Origin: Candidatus Marispirochaeta associata
Lineage (GTDB): Bacteria > Spirochaetota > Spirochaetia > JC444 > Marispirochaetaceae
DNA: 64,000 bases
Direction: 5' to 3'
NCBI GenBank assembly: GCA_001749745.1
Contig: JWTM01000101.1
Span: forward strand, 62,001-126,000
Below are positions 25,716-35,347 of this stretch, one piece after another (within the stretch, counting starts at the first letter, position 1; each line of letters starts with the position of its first letter). The notes beneath the pieces are model-generated. The model did no database searches and had not been told where the DNA came from. It saw nothing but the letters and a program-made list of their open reading frames with translations. The translations under genes were made by a program, and so were the position numbers.

Positions 25716-27017
25716 TTATCTCTGATCGATCGATAGCTGATGAATCTCGAGCGGGGTGCGGTAGAGCCAGGCCCGGACGATCTCGTCGGCATCCCGCGCG
25801 TCTATCATTCCCTCCCGCATCCTCTTCCCGAGCACGACGGCGATATTCGAACGGCAGATCTCGAGGTGTCCGCCGATAAGGAACGGCGAGGAGTAGTCTC
25901 CGCCGAAGGCGGAGACCTTGTTCAGCGGCAGCGCGTCCAGGGTCCGCGACAAAAGCCGCCGCGCCAGACCCGGCTCGATAATCTGGGTCCAGGTCAGGTC
26001 GAGGCTGCAGTTGGGGTATCCGCGCGCGAGATGGAGGGCATCGTCGATGAACGGAACCGCGGCATGCAGCAGCACGAAGCGGATCCGCGGGTAGCGTCGC
26101 ACCAGCTCCTCGAGGCCGCCGACTCCCGCCCGGGACCGGAGGTTGAACCCGAAGGCGTGCATCCCGGTATGAAAGACGGCGGTCATGCCGCGGGCGCTGC
26201 AGTAATCGAGCAGACGGGCGGCGGCGTAACTGTGCAGCGAAGCGAGACTCTCCGGGTGCGGCCGGAACCCGGGAGCGCCGGTAATCCGCTCCTCCCCGTC
26301 CCGCCCGGCCTGCAGGAGAGTGTTGAACGCAGCTTCCGCCTCATGCCGGGTGACGGGATCGAAGCGCAGTTCCCGCTGATAGGCGTCGGAGAACTTGACC
26401 GTTCTGATCCCTTCTTCCGACATGCGTTCGCAGTAGCTGTCGAGTCCCGCCAGATAGCCGTCGAAGCTGGTGATTGCGGCCCCCAGCTCCGCGCCCAGGC
26501 GCTGAAGGTCGATCGACGCCCGCGGGAAGAGGTCGTTGAGGGTCGGAACCGCGGTCAGCTGCTCTCCGAAATCCCCGCTTTCCGACGGGGGTACGAAGGT
26601 CAGGGCGTGAACGATACCGCACGTGGCGAAGCAGCGGCGATAGAGTCCCGGCGACCAGTCGTCGCCGATACGGCGGGAGACCTCCTCGACGACGGAGAGC
26701 GAAATCTCCGTCGAACCGGTCAGCTGCGCGACGCTCGCGGCCAGGGCGCGGTAGAAGCCGGTGAAGCGGATCAGGGGCATGAACTTCTCGATCTTCATCC
26801 AGCGCTCTTCGAGGGTCTTCTCGCCGTCGAGGAGGTCGAGGACGGCGGCCGTCGGCATTCCGGCGTTCACCAGCTCGTCGCTGACATAGGGCACGAGAAG
26901 GCTGAAGAAATCATGGCGGCCCGCCAGCAGCTGCTCCTCCCGCGCCAGATGCTCGTGGGTGTCGATAACCGGTACGGCCCTGACAGCCCGGAGCAGGCCG
27001 GTTTCGGCGGTTTCCAT
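25716..27017 (-). CDS. amidohydrolase-superfamily TIM-barrel protein
   Basis: 433-residue metal-dependent hydrolase-like protein. The HxH metal motif is at His21/His23 (VPVIDTHEHL). Later candidate ligands are in AVFHTGMHAFGFN, FVLLHAAVPF and SAFGGDYSSPF. The pattern fits Amidohydro_2/uronate-isomerase-like proteins. ATG 27017 is used because it overlaps the permease stop by one base (TGATG); 81 upstream in-frame codons are the shadow of the permease gene. Its place between ABC genes is unusual and suggests processing of the imported compound. Substrate unknown: lactone, uronate or amide are all possible. Confidence 0.82.
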   Translation of the reverse strand: METAETGLLRAVRAVPVIDTHEHLAREEQLLAGRHDFFSLLVPYVSDELVNAGMPTAAVLDLLDGEKTLEERWMKIEKFMPLIRFTGFYRALAASVAQLTGSTEISLSVVEEVSRRIGDDWSPGLYRRCFATCGIVHALTFVPPSESGDFGEQLTAVPTLNDLFPRASIDLQRLGAELGAAITSFDGYLAGLDSYCERMSEEGIRTVKFSDAYQRELRFDPVTRHEAEAAFNTLLQAGRDGEERITGAPGFRPHPESLASLHSYAAARLLDYCSARGMTAVFHTGMHAFGFNLRSRAGVGGLEELVRRYPRIRFVLLHAAVPFIDDALHLARGYPNCSLDLTWTQIIEPGLARRLLSRTLDALPLNKVSAFGGDYSSPFLIGGHLEICRSNIAVVLGKRMREGMIDARDADEIVRAWLYRTPLEIHQLSIDQR

Positions 27018-27994
27018 CAGCCCACCAGACCGGAGCGTTCGACGCTCTCGATGAAGTAGCGCTGGGCGAAGCCGTAGAGTACCAGCAGCGGCGTGATCAC
27101 GAGCAGCGAGCCGGTGTTGTTCAACAGCGAGATGTAGTAGGGATCGAGAGTCTGGGATTCGCCGATCATCGAGGCCGTGCGGGCGGCCAGGGTGCTCAGG
27201 GCGATCGGAAGCACCTCGGTATTCTCCAGGAAGAGCGAGACGAAGTAGTCGTCGTTCCACTGCCAGACGAAGGAGAAGAGAAAGACGGTGACGATCGCCG
27301 GCACGGCGTTGGGCAGCATTACGGCGTAGAAGGTCTTGAGCACCGAAGCGCCCTCGACCCAGGCCGCCTCCTCCAGCGAGCGGGACATACCCGCGAAATA
27401 CTGTCTGAAGATCAGGATGTAGAGGCCGTTGCGAAATCCCATGCCGGTCGCCGACTGCAGGATGAAGGGCCAGTAGCTGTCGAGGATTCCCGAGCGGCCG
27501 GTGAAGTATTCGAGCAGACCGAAGAGGTCGAAGAACCGGAAATGGAGAAAGATCGGTATCATGATCGTCTGCGGGGGAATAACCAGCGTCAGAATCACTA
27601 GGGTGAAGGCCAGCTTCTTGCCGGGGAACTGGAATCGGGCGAAGCCGTAGCCGATCAGGGTGCAGGAGACGAGGTGGAGCAGGCTGGTGATGAGCGAGAG
27701 GGTAACCGAATTGATCAGCGCCTTCGCGTAGCGCATCACCGTCATTACCGGCGGGAAGTTATCCAGGGTGAAGTGCTTCGGCACCCATACGACGGTGATA
27801 TCGTAGATGTCGCGGGGATCCATGAAGGCGCTGGAAAGCATCAGGAGGATCGGATAGAGGATGACGAAGGAGATCCCGATGATGACGCTGTAGCGCAGAC
27901 ATCCGAGGACGAATCCTCTGAAGCGTCTCGCGGCGGTGTGCGCCAGAGGCCTGTACGGGGCCGTGAGACCCGGATTTCGATTGGGGGTATTCAT
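27017..27994 (-). CDS. carbohydrate ABC transporter permease, MalG-type
   Basis: 325-residue inner-membrane permease with six predicted segments after a charged N-terminal extension of about 30 residues. EAA loop SLEEAAWVEGASVLKTFYAVMLP near residues 205-227, followed by SFVWQWNDDYFVSLFLENTEVLP, typical of MalG-type partners. Pairs with the gene at 28005-28913, ten bases upstream in the unit. No ATPase gene is present in the operon. Confidence 0.92.
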   Translation of the reverse strand: MNTPNRNPGLTAPYRPLAHTAARRFRGFVLGCLRYSVIIGISFVILYPILLMLSSAFMDPRDIYDITVVWVPKHFTLDNFPPVMTVMRYAKALINSVTLSLITSLLHLVSCTLIGYGFARFQFPGKKLAFTLVILTLVIPPQTIMIPIFLHFRFFDLFGLLEYFTGRSGILDSYWPFILQSATGMGFRNGLYILIFRQYFAGMSRSLEEAAWVEGASVLKTFYAVMLPNAVPAIVTVFLFSFVWQWNDDYFVSLFLENTEVLPIALSTLAARTASMIGESQTLDPYYISLLNNTGSLLVITPLLVLYGFAQRYFIESVERSGLVG

Positions 27995-28004
27995 CGTTCA
28001 GCTC

Positions 28005-28913
28005 CTAATCTCGGTAGAATATGCGCGTGCGGGTGAATGCGAAGATGGTCAACAGGATCAGCATCACCAGGCTGAAGTAGACCCAGGCCATGGCGGCGCT
28101 CTGCCCGTACTGGGACTGTCCGAAGGCGGCGGTCTGTACCATCCGCATGGTTTCGTTGTCGTAGGCGGTGAAGGAGTCGATGATGGTGTAGACGGCGCTC
28201 GCCAGCAGCAGCGGAGAGATGACCGGGAAGGTTATCTTCCAGAATATCTCCCAGCGCGAGGCCCCTTCGATGATCCCGGCCTCGTAGAACGAGTCGGGGA
28301 TCGACTGCAGACCCGCCAGGGCGATCAGGATCTGGACTCCCGAGCGGCTGATGATCTCATGAATTCGGTCGACGGCTCCGGTGATGTACTCGACGAAGGT
28401 CTTGTGCAGGCCGCTCTCCAGCAGGTACTCCTTCAGCATGAAACTGTGCAGCAGGGTTCCGCCGCCCTCCCCGGACTCCAGGCTGGCCTGCAGGATCTCC
28501 TTCATCCAGTCCTGGGACTGCAGCTTCAGTACCACGCCGGAGGAGATGATAACCGGCAGGAAGAAGATCGTGCGCGTTAGCGTCCGTCCCCTGAACGGGT
28601 TCTGAATCAGGGAGGCGGCGAAGACGCTGAAGATCAGAATCAGCGGCACATCGGCGATCATGTCGCCGATGGATTCGGCGACCGTACGCAGGAAGTCGGG
28701 ATGAGCAAAGAAGATATAGGAGTAGTTTTCAGACCCGACATGTTCCCGAACGTAGCCGCCGGTGACGATGTGGATCTTCGAGAGGCTGAAGATGAACGAC
28801 TGGAGGAAGGGATAGAGCATCAGCGAGAGAAATCCAATGATCCAGGGCGAGATGAAAAACCAGCCCATCAGTCCCCGTTTCTGGGTGAGCGTCAGGTGCG
28901 ATGTTCCGATCAT
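28005..28913 (-). CDS. carbohydrate ABC transporter permease, MalF-type
   Basis: 302-residue permease. N-terminal membrane segment GWFFISPWIIGFLSLMLYPFLQSFIFS, EAA loop DSFYEAGIIEGASRWEIFWKITFPVISPLLL near residues 205-235, and a terminal segment LVMLILLTIFAFTRTRIFYRD. The sequence between segments 1 and 2 is extended, as in the YtcP/LplB-like permease group. It overlaps the DUF5696 gene by four bases (ATGA), so the permease pair is coupled to that protein's synthesis. Confidence 0.92.
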   Translation of the reverse strand: MIGTSHLTLTQKRGLMGWFFISPWIIGFLSLMLYPFLQSFIFSLSKIHIVTGGYVREHVGSENYSYIFFAHPDFLRTVAESIGDMIADVPLILIFSVFAASLIQNPFRGRTLTRTIFFLPVIISSGVVLKLQSQDWMKEILQASLESGEGGGTLLHSFMLKEYLLESGLHKTFVEYITGAVDRIHEIISRSGVQILIALAGLQSIPDSFYEAGIIEGASRWEIFWKITFPVISPLLLASAVYTIIDSFTAYDNETMRMVQTAAFGQSQYGQSAAMAWVYFSLVMLILLTIFAFTRTRIFYRD

Positions 28914-31402
28914 AGTGCAGACTCCTTGTTGACGACGTAACTCTCCGCCGGGATGAAGACGCCGGCGTGCGTGGTGCTCTCCTGGGTGTAGTTCAGCCAG
29001 ATATCGGTCCCGTCCTCGTAACGCACCCGCACGATACCGGGGGCGAGAATGGCGTGATCGATGATATTCCGGCCGCTCAGGGGGTCGTGAACCTCCCTGA
29101 ACTGATGATAGTAATCGGCGGCGCTGTCGATCCAGCTGTCGTAGGTGGTCGAGTAGTAGCCGTCGAAAGCCGTCTCCTTGAACAGCGCCGTCTCGGCGAA
29201 GGTCCAGCAGAAGGCGGGGATCGCCCCGCTCTCGATGGACTTGAGAAAGGCACGGCGTTCGTCGGCGGCCAGATTGATCGCTTCTCCGCTATAGGGGACA
29301 AGTCCGTGGAGTACCAGAGCGTTGAAGGGAATCTCGGTGTCCGTGATGTTGAGATCGCTGTCGTCAAGCGGCAGATCGTGGATGTAGGCGGTATTCCCCA
29401 GGTAAGGGGTCATGAAACCGTCGGTTCCGACGGTGAAATCCGCGTTCAGGTTCTCCAGCAGCTGTGCGCCGTTAGCCATCATCTCCGCTGTCGAGACGGG
29501 ATCCGAATTGTCGTAGTCCCCGTAGGCCTCGGCGGCGAGGTCCGAAAGATGCAGATGTTCGAACCCCATCTCGCCGGCCCACGCTCCGATTTCATCCCCC
29601 AGGGGGCCGAAGCGCTGCGGGGTCAGATAGTACCAGCCCAGTCCATCGATCTCGCGCTGAAATGTCGCCGGATCATAGCTGTACCCGCGCATCGAGGCCT
29701 GGTTCAGATAGCGGGCCGCGTCCCGGCGGGGAGTGAAGCCGTTTCCGGTATTGTAGATCCTGAGCACATCGACCTCGGGGATCAGGGTTATCCCGTTCCC
29801 GGCTGTGTAGCTCTGCAGCTCCCGCAGGCCGGATCTGCCGCCGAGCTCCCCGGCCGGCCGCAGTCGCCGCGGGTAGTCGTGGGCGATTCCGCCGGAGGAC
29901 CACCCCTTGAGTCTCAGGGCGATGGATTCGACGCCGCGGCCGATAAGTGCTTCGCTGATGCTGATCGCCTCGGAGAAGGTAGTCAGTTCGATCGTCTCCG
30001 GCATCGAGATACCGAGGAAGCGGCGGCGATTTTCGACCGCGCCGATCAGTTCGAGCTGGAACTGCGGCGAGGCGGGGGGCGCTTTCGGGGCGAGCAGGCC
30101 CCTGCGGATTAGATCCTCGCGATAGATCCCGGCCATCCGGGTGTATCCGGAGGAGGCTTCGAGGAGGTGGTAACGGATCCGCATCGGCTCCTGTCGACCG
30201 GCCTCCTCGAAGATCAGTTTCGACCGCGCCTTCTCGCCGGTTCCGATGGTTATCTTCCCCTTTTCTCTGAACCTGAACTCCGCATTGACATGGTTGAAGG
30301 TCGACAGTCTTCCGGCCACGTCGGCCTGGATTCCCGCCGCGGCCGCGGCTGACTCGATTATCGCGAAGAAGCTGCTCTCGTCGGAGCTGAGTCCGAACAC
30401 CGGCATCTGAATATCCTTATGGGTCGCGACCTCTTCCTTTACGACGTCGAGACGGCGGGATCCGAATACCGGCATGGAGAAGGCGGGGAAGCGGTATTTG
30501 CCGTTATTCAGGCGAATGAGGGCGCCCGATCCGTCGGGGACGAAGATGAATCCCTCCCGGCTCGCCCCCGCCGCACCGAAGAACTCCAGCGGCAGAATCG
30601 TGTGGATCGGGTAGGCCGGATCGGACTCTACGCTCTCGGGCGGTATCGAGACGACCAGCGACTTCCCGTCGAGGATGTATCGAATTGTGAGGCTCAAGGA
30701 GATCTCGTCGTTGCGCGAGTTGTCGGTCAGCCGCAGCCCCGGAATCCGCTCCTTGAGCGCCTCCTCCTGTTCCTCCTGAAACAGGCGCGACGCCTCCGCG
30801 TCCTGCTTCAACTCCATCCTGGAGTAGCCGATCCGGTCGAGTACGGCGAAGAAATCCTCCAGCAGGAAGCGCGGGATACCGAAGCGGTAATAGAGCCCCT
30901 GTTCGGATTCGTAGGTGTAGCGGGAGAGAAAGAGTTCCTGCTCCTCAGCCGTCATGTGTGCGAGAAAACGGTTCTCGAAGCGGTCGGCGAAGACCGCTAC
31001 GGGAATATCCGTCTCGTCCCGCACATGGTTGTCCATATGGTAAGTGACCTCGACGCCGTCCGGGATCTCTCTGATCTCGAACTGTCCCTTTTCAACGCTG
31101 TGTTCCCAGCTGGTGAAGAGTACCATTTGATCCCGCGGGGTATAGAGCGAGACGACGACCTGGGAATTGAGCCGCGCCAAGTTCACGCTGCTCGCGATCC
31201 TGTCATCCTCGCGTCCGATCGGGTTGGTACGCCACTCCCCGCCGCGGGGGTCCCTGACGATCAGTTCGGTCGTTTCGGCGTCGATATAGAGCCGGAGGTA
31301 CTCGTTCCCGGCGACTTCCGTCAACGCGAGATCCGGGGGCGCCGCCGGCAGGATAGCGGTGAAGAGAATCAGTAGTATGCTGCAGTAGCGGATGCGCTTC
31401 AT
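28910..31402 (-). CDS. DUF5696-type exported protein
   Basis: 830-residue protein with signal peptide (residues 1-20, ending LPAAPP). An N-terminal beta-rich part (LALTEVAGNEYLRLYIDAETTELIVRDPRGGEWRTNP) precedes a large C-terminal region that reads like a TIM-barrel glycosidase: ALRLKGWSSGGIAHDYP, GITLIPEVDVLRIYN, LSDLAAEAYGDYDN. I assign it to DUF5696, a family I recall from Firmicute sugar-transport clusters; its function is unpublished as far as I know. Asp and Glu on barrel-like strands (PEVD, LAAEAYGDYD) are candidate catalytic residues. Ribosome site AGGAG is eight bases from ATG. It sits between the two importers. Confidence 0.75.
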   Translation of the reverse strand: MKRIRYCSILLILFTAILPAAPPDLALTEVAGNEYLRLYIDAETTELIVRDPRGGEWRTNPIGREDDRIASSVNLARLNSQVVVSLYTPRDQMVLFTSWEHSVEKGQFEIREIPDGVEVTYHMDNHVRDETDIPVAVFADRFENRFLAHMTAEEQELFLSRYTYESEQGLYYRFGIPRFLLEDFFAVLDRIGYSRMELKQDAEASRLFQEEQEEALKERIPGLRLTDNSRNDEISLSLTIRYILDGKSLVVSIPPESVESDPAYPIHTILPLEFFGAAGASREGFIFVPDGSGALIRLNNGKYRFPAFSMPVFGSRRLDVVKEEVATHKDIQMPVFGLSSDESSFFAIIESAAAAAGIQADVAGRLSTFNHVNAEFRFREKGKITIGTGEKARSKLIFEEAGRQEPMRIRYHLLEASSGYTRMAGIYREDLIRRGLLAPKAPPASPQFQLELIGAVENRRRFLGISMPETIELTTFSEAISISEALIGRGVESIALRLKGWSSGGIAHDYPRRLRPAGELGGRSGLRELQSYTAGNGITLIPEVDVLRIYNTGNGFTPRRDAARYLNQASMRGYSYDPATFQREIDGLGWYYLTPQRFGPLGDEIGAWAGEMGFEHLHLSDLAAEAYGDYDNSDPVSTAEMMANGAQLLENLNADFTVGTDGFMTPYLGNTAYIHDLPLDDSDLNITDTEIPFNALVLHGLVPYSGEAINLAADERRAFLKSIESGAIPAFCWTFAETALFKETAFDGYYSTTYDSWIDSAADYYHQFREVHDPLSGRNIIDHAILAPGIVRVRYEDGTDIWLNYTQESTTHAGVFIPAESYVVNKESAL

Positions 31403-31414
31403 TGATGTCGACTC

Positions 31415-33484
31415 CTATTGGATTCTGTAGGCGATTTCCTTGAATATCGAGAACGAGAATCCCCATACCTGTCCCACGAACGTGATGAAGAGCAGGGAGA
31501 GGAAGAGGATGATACCGACGGCGAGTATCGTCAGTCCGGAGACGGCGATGGTCTTACCCGCCGTATAATTGTGTACCGTCATGTTGCCGACGAAGAGCAG
31601 CCCCAAGGCGGCGCAGTAGGCGAAGGTTTCGATCACGTGCAGGATCGACGCCTCGTCCAGCGTCAGTAGGGAGCTTAAGATAGTCGTCAGCGGCAGGATG
31701 ATGATCATCGGGACAAGGGCGTAGGCGGCGGCGATGAAGATATCTCTCATCGTACCCTCGCCCTCCATCAGCGAGGTCAGTGACCAGTTGCCGAGGGTGA
31801 ACAGGCCAACCGGCAGGATAATCTTTATCACCTCTTCCAGGAGGTTATAGCCGGACATGTCGGTGGTATTGAAGAGAAAGCCGCTGAACTGGGTTCGGAT
31901 CAGGTTGACGGCGATGAAGAGCAGCAGCATGATCGCCGCGGAAGCGGTCGTCCCGACACTGTTGTGTTTCAGATCCCAGAAACCGTCGAAGGGGTGGCGC
32001 AGGATATAGAGGCCGAACTTCAGACGCTTGTAGAGGGGCAGCCGGGCGGAGGCGTACTCGAGCCGGTCCCGTGATCCGGAGATCAGGCCGATTCTGCGCA
32101 GTACGGCTATGCCGGCGATCAGCAGAAGAGCCGAGGTCATCAGGATGCCGAAGGTCTCCCGCAACACGATCCTACGGCGCCGCTCGAAGGTCTTGGAGTA
32201 GCCCTGGCGATCGTTCGCGGTACGGAAAAGATCGAGCGCCTCCGCGTACTCTCCCTGTCGATAGAGGATGCGTCCGAGTCCGGAGTAGGCCAGTTCGTAG
32301 TTTGCGTTGCGTTCGAGGACATACCTCCAGAGGCTGGCGGCCATCTCGTATTCGCCGTTGCCGTGTCGGTACATCGCCTCCCGCACCGAACGTCCGTATT
32401 CGGTCAGTTTGAAACGAGAGACCATCCGGCTGCCGGCGTCGAGAACCAGCAGATCGCCGTCGCAGGTGTCGAGCGCGGCGGGGGAGACGAAGCTGCCGGC
32501 GCGATTTCCCGGCCCTCCGAAGGCGACGAGCAGCTGACCCTCTCTGTTGTAGCTGAAGATCCGCATCCGTTTCGAATCCAGGCAGTGATAGATGTCGTTG
32601 GCATCCACGGCCACGTCGATGAAGGTCGATGGCCCGGTGATCGTGCCGATACTGTTGGGGGCGACGTCGCCGACGGGATCGAAGAAGCCGTTGCGCTGCA
32701 GAACGTCGGCGCCCTCGGCGTTGTGTTTCTTCACCGGAAACTGAGCATCCTCGTTCTGCGTTACCGAATAGATGAATCCCAGGGAATCGATATCGAGATT
32801 GCTGAACTCCTCCGGAATGAAGAGACTCATTCCCTCCCGCTGTTCCCGGGTGGAGATTATTTTCCAGATATAGTCGTCGAGCCTGAAGTCGACCCTGTTC
32901 GAACCGAGGAAACCGGAGAAACCGCCGTCCTGGTCGAACTCCATGATGCCTTCGAACATTCCCGGGCCGGTGACATAGATGCGGCCGGCCTTGTCCACCG
33001 CTAGTTTCGAGGGCAGATAGGTGTACTCGGGGCGCAGGATGTCCGACCGGGGGGCCTCGATAATCTTCAGCAGGTCGCCGCTGCCGGAGAGTACGACGAT
33101 GCGTTTGTTGCCGGTGTCGGCAATGTAGAGGCTGTCGTCGGCATCGACGAAGATCCCTTCGGGTCCGAGGAAGCCGTCGCCGGCCGCCGCCTCGCCGAAG
33201 GTCGTGATCGTCTGCTTGAGGTCGCCGCGGCGGTCGAGAATGACGATGCGGTCGTTGCCCGTGTCGGCGATGTAGATGTCACCGGAGGCGCTTACGAAGA
33301 GATCCCGGGGCTCTGAGAAGGGGCCGATACCTAGGGAGGCGCCGTCGATTTGGGTCGAGATGCGGTAGAACGAGGGGGTCGGTACCGCGTTCTTCCAGTA
33401 GTCGTAGACATACGGTTCGCCGTAGAGGAGCGATGCCGTCAGCAGCGAGGCGCAGATGAGTGTTAGTAACAGCGTGCGACGCAT
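31415..33484 (-). CDS. NHL-repeat/TPR/Yip1-domain membrane protein
   Basis: 689-residue multi-domain protein. Signal peptide or anchor (residues 1-22). Residues 45-355 hold about six NHL propeller repeats (PRDLFVSASGDIYIADTGNDRIVILD and PEGIFVDADDSLYIADTGNKRIVVLS). Residues 365-430 contain TPR-like helices (AYSGLGRILYRQGEYAEALDLF). A membrane segment near 440-460 is followed by a C-terminal Yip1-like domain with five or so segments (LPLYKRLKFGLYILRHPFDGFWDLK). The propeller would be outside and the Yip1 part in the inner membrane. It is three bases from the permease stop upstream and 12 bases from DUF5696, clearly part of the transport operon. Role unknown; a scaffold or gate is conceivable. 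Confidence 0.78.
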   Translation of the reverse strand: MRRTLLLTLICASLLTASLLYGEPYVYDYWKNAVPTPSFYRISTQIDGASLGIGPFSEPRDLFVSASGDIYIADTGNDRIVILDRRGDLKQTITTFGEAAAGDGFLGPEGIFVDADDSLYIADTGNKRIVVLSGSGDLLKIIEAPRSDILRPEYTYLPSKLAVDKAGRIYVTGPGMFEGIMEFDQDGGFSGFLGSNRVDFRLDDYIWKIISTREQREGMSLFIPEEFSNLDIDSLGFIYSVTQNEDAQFPVKKHNAEGADVLQRNGFFDPVGDVAPNSIGTITGPSTFIDVAVDANDIYHCLDSKRMRIFSYNREGQLLVAFGGPGNRAGSFVSPAALDTCDGDLLVLDAGSRMVSRFKLTEYGRSVREAMYRHGNGEYEMAASLWRYVLERNANYELAYSGLGRILYRQGEYAEALDLFRTANDRQGYSKTFERRRRIVLRETFGILMTSALLLIAGIAVLRRIGLISGSRDRLEYASARLPLYKRLKFGLYILRHPFDGFWDLKHNSVGTTASAAIMLLLFIAVNLIRTQFSGFLFNTTDMSGYNLLEEVIKIILPVGLFTLGNWSLTSLMEGEGTMRDIFIAAAYALVPMIIILPLTTILSSLLTLDEASILHVIETFAYCAALGLLFVGNMTVHNYTAGKTIAVSGLTILAVGIILFLSLLFITFVGQVWGFSFSIFKEIAYRIQ

Positions 33485-33487
33485 TCC

Positions 33488-34348
33488 TTACTCCTTGATT
33501 CCGGAACTGCTCATTGTTTCGATAACCCGACGCTGGGTTAAGATAAAGACGGTGATAGGCACGATCAGCAGGATGAAATAGACGGCGGAGGTTATTCCCA
33601 TCCAGGCGAACTGGAATCCCGTCGTGATCTGGCTCAGCATGAACGGCAGGGGCTTGATCTCTTCGTTGAAGATGAAGACGCCGCCGAGTCCGGAGCTGAC
33701 CGCGGTCCAGGTGTAGTTGAAATTGAAGAGAATCAGGGTCAGCCAGGCCGGTTTGACGATCGGCATAATGACGGCCCAGAGGATGGTCCAGTCCCCCGCA
33801 CCCTCGATGCGGGCCGACTCGATGAGGGAGATCGGAATATTATCCATAAACTGTTTCATCAGAAAGAGTCCGAGGGGAAAGACGATCGCAGGGATTATCA
33901 GCGACCAGTAGGTATTCAGGAGCTGCAGCTTGGCCATGATCAGAAAGTTGGGGATAGCCGTCACTTCGGGAGCGAACATCAGCGAGAGGACGACGATCGC
34001 GAAGAGTAGGTTCTTTCCGGGAAAATTATTCTTGGCCAGCGGAAAGGCCGCCATCGAGGCCAGGACCACATGCCCGCCGGTTCCCATCGCGACTATGAAG
34101 AGCGAGTTGAAGAGGTAGCGGGAGAAGGGCACCCAGGACGTCGAGACGACGGAGAAGAGGTCGGCGAAGTTGTTCAGAGTCGGGTTGCGAACGAAGAGCC
34201 GCGGCGGGAAAAGAAAGAACTCGTCCAGGGGCTTGAAGGCGTTGCTGACGGTGTAGACCAGGGGAATGATCATGTAGAGCCCGATCAGCGTCAGAAGCGA
34301 GAATATCGTCAGATTGCCCAGGGTGGATCGGTTCAGGTTTTTTCTCAC
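33488..34348 (-). CDS. carbohydrate ABC transporter permease, MalG-type
   Basis: 286-residue permease with six predicted segments (first: LTIFSLLTLIGLYMIIPLVYTVSNAF). EAA loop SLIESARIEGAGDWTILWAVIMP near residues 180-202, and the partner-typical FNFNYTWTAVSSGLGG after it. It pairs with 34361-35347. The cytoplasmic tail is short. Confidence 0.92.
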   Translation of the reverse strand: MRKNLNRSTLGNLTIFSLLTLIGLYMIIPLVYTVSNAFKPLDEFFLFPPRLFVRNPTLNNFADLFSVVSTSWVPFSRYLFNSLFIVAMGTGGHVVLASMAAFPLAKNNFPGKNLLFAIVVLSLMFAPEVTAIPNFLIMAKLQLLNTYWSLIIPAIVFPLGLFLMKQFMDNIPISLIESARIEGAGDWTILWAVIMPIVKPAWLTLILFNFNYTWTAVSSGLGGVFIFNEEIKPLPFMLSQITTGFQFAWMGITSAVYFILLIVPITVFILTQRRVIETMSSSGIKE

Positions 34349-34360
34349 GGGTCGTATCTC

Positions 34361-35347
34361 CTATGATCCGATGTGCCGCAGGTAACGCTGCACGAGTTTA
34401 TTGACGCTGACCATCACCACGAACAGCAGGGTGGCGATGGCGCTGGCGTAGCCCATCTCGAACCTGACCTGACCGTAGTCCACGAGATGGGTGACGATGG
34501 TTCGTCCCGCGTAGTTCGTGGTCGGAAAACCGAGCAGCCCGAGTGAGACGGCGCTGACGGCGAAGGAAGCGGTAATCTGGATGACCGCGCCGAACATCAG
34601 GAAGGGGCGCATGACCGGTAGCGTGATGTACCAGAGCTCCTGCCAGCGGTTGCGGATGCCGTCGATCGCGCCCGCCTCGTAGAGGCTCTTGTCGATCGTC
34701 TGCAGACCGGCAATGAAGGAGAGAAAGCTGGCGCCGAGGCTGAGCCAGAGCTGGACCAGGATGAGAATCCCCAGGATGTAGGCCGGGTCCTTGAGCCAGA
34801 GAACTGGCTCGAGCAGTATCCCGAGCTTCATCAGGATGCCGTTGGCCAGTCCGTAGCTGTCGCCTGAGAAGATCGTCTGCCAGATGATAAAGGTGCTCGG
34901 GCCGGCCAGCGACGGCGCGTAGAACATCAGGGTCAGGATCGAACGGATGCGCGGGTTCAGTTCATTGACGAACCAGGCGATGGTGAAGCAGAGGATGTAG
35001 CTGAAGGGTCCCGTGATCGCCACGAACAGCAGGGTGTTCTTAACCGCGATCAGGAACACGTCGTCCTCCAGGAAGAGCCGGGCATAGTTGGACCAGCCGA
35101 CGAAGACCGGAGGTTCGAGGATGTTGAAGTGGGTGAAACTGAAGCCCACCGCGATCAGCACTGAAAGGACGACAAAGCCGAAGAAGAGGAAAAAGTAGGG
35201 AGCTATCAGGGCGTAGGATTGCCAGTTTCTGCGTATCTCCGCGACAAAGGCGCTGAGACGGCGCCTGATACGTGCGGTGCCGCGCAGCAGCCGGTTCTTG
35301 CTCTCCTGCGGTTTTGCCGACAGTTCTATCTCGTATATTCGGTTCAT
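34361..35347 (-). CDS. carbohydrate ABC transporter permease, MalF-type
   Basis: 328-residue permease. ATG 35347 is used; it overlaps the binding-protein stop by four bases (ATGA), while the longer frame from 35380 lies within that gene. About 45 charged residues precede the first membrane segment (YALIAPYFFLFFGFVVLSVLIAVGF). EAA loop KSLYEAGAIDGIRNRWQELWYITLPVMRP near residues 225-253. Cotranscribed with both neighbours. Confidence 0.92.
   Translation of the reverse strand: MNRIYEIELSAKPQESKNRLLRGTARIRRRLSAFVAEIRRNWQSYALIAPYFFLFFGFVVLSVLIAVGFSFTHFNILEPPVFVGWSNYARLFLEDDVFLIAVKNTLLFVAITGPFSYILCFTIAWFVNELNPRIRSILTLMFYAPSLAGPSTFIIWQTIFSGDSYGLANGILMKLGILLEPVLWLKDPAYILGILILVQLWLSLGASFLSFIAGLQTIDKSLYEAGAIDGIRNRWQELWYITLPVMRPFLMFGAVIQITASFAVSAVSLGLLGFPTTNYAGRTIVTHLVDYGQVRFEMGYASAIATLLFVVMVSVNKLVQRYLRHIGS

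Noticed and set aside
25740..27059. 439-codon plus-strand open frame opposite the amidohydrolase
   Set aside because: Antisense shadow with no recognisable domain; the minus strand encodes a metal-site protein in a tightly packed operon.
27018..27260. N-terminal extension of the amidohydrolase upstream of ATG 27017
   Set aside because: The 81 extra codons lie entirely within the permease gene in another frame and are Arg/Leu-rich; the TGATG overlap at 27017 is the normal operon junction.
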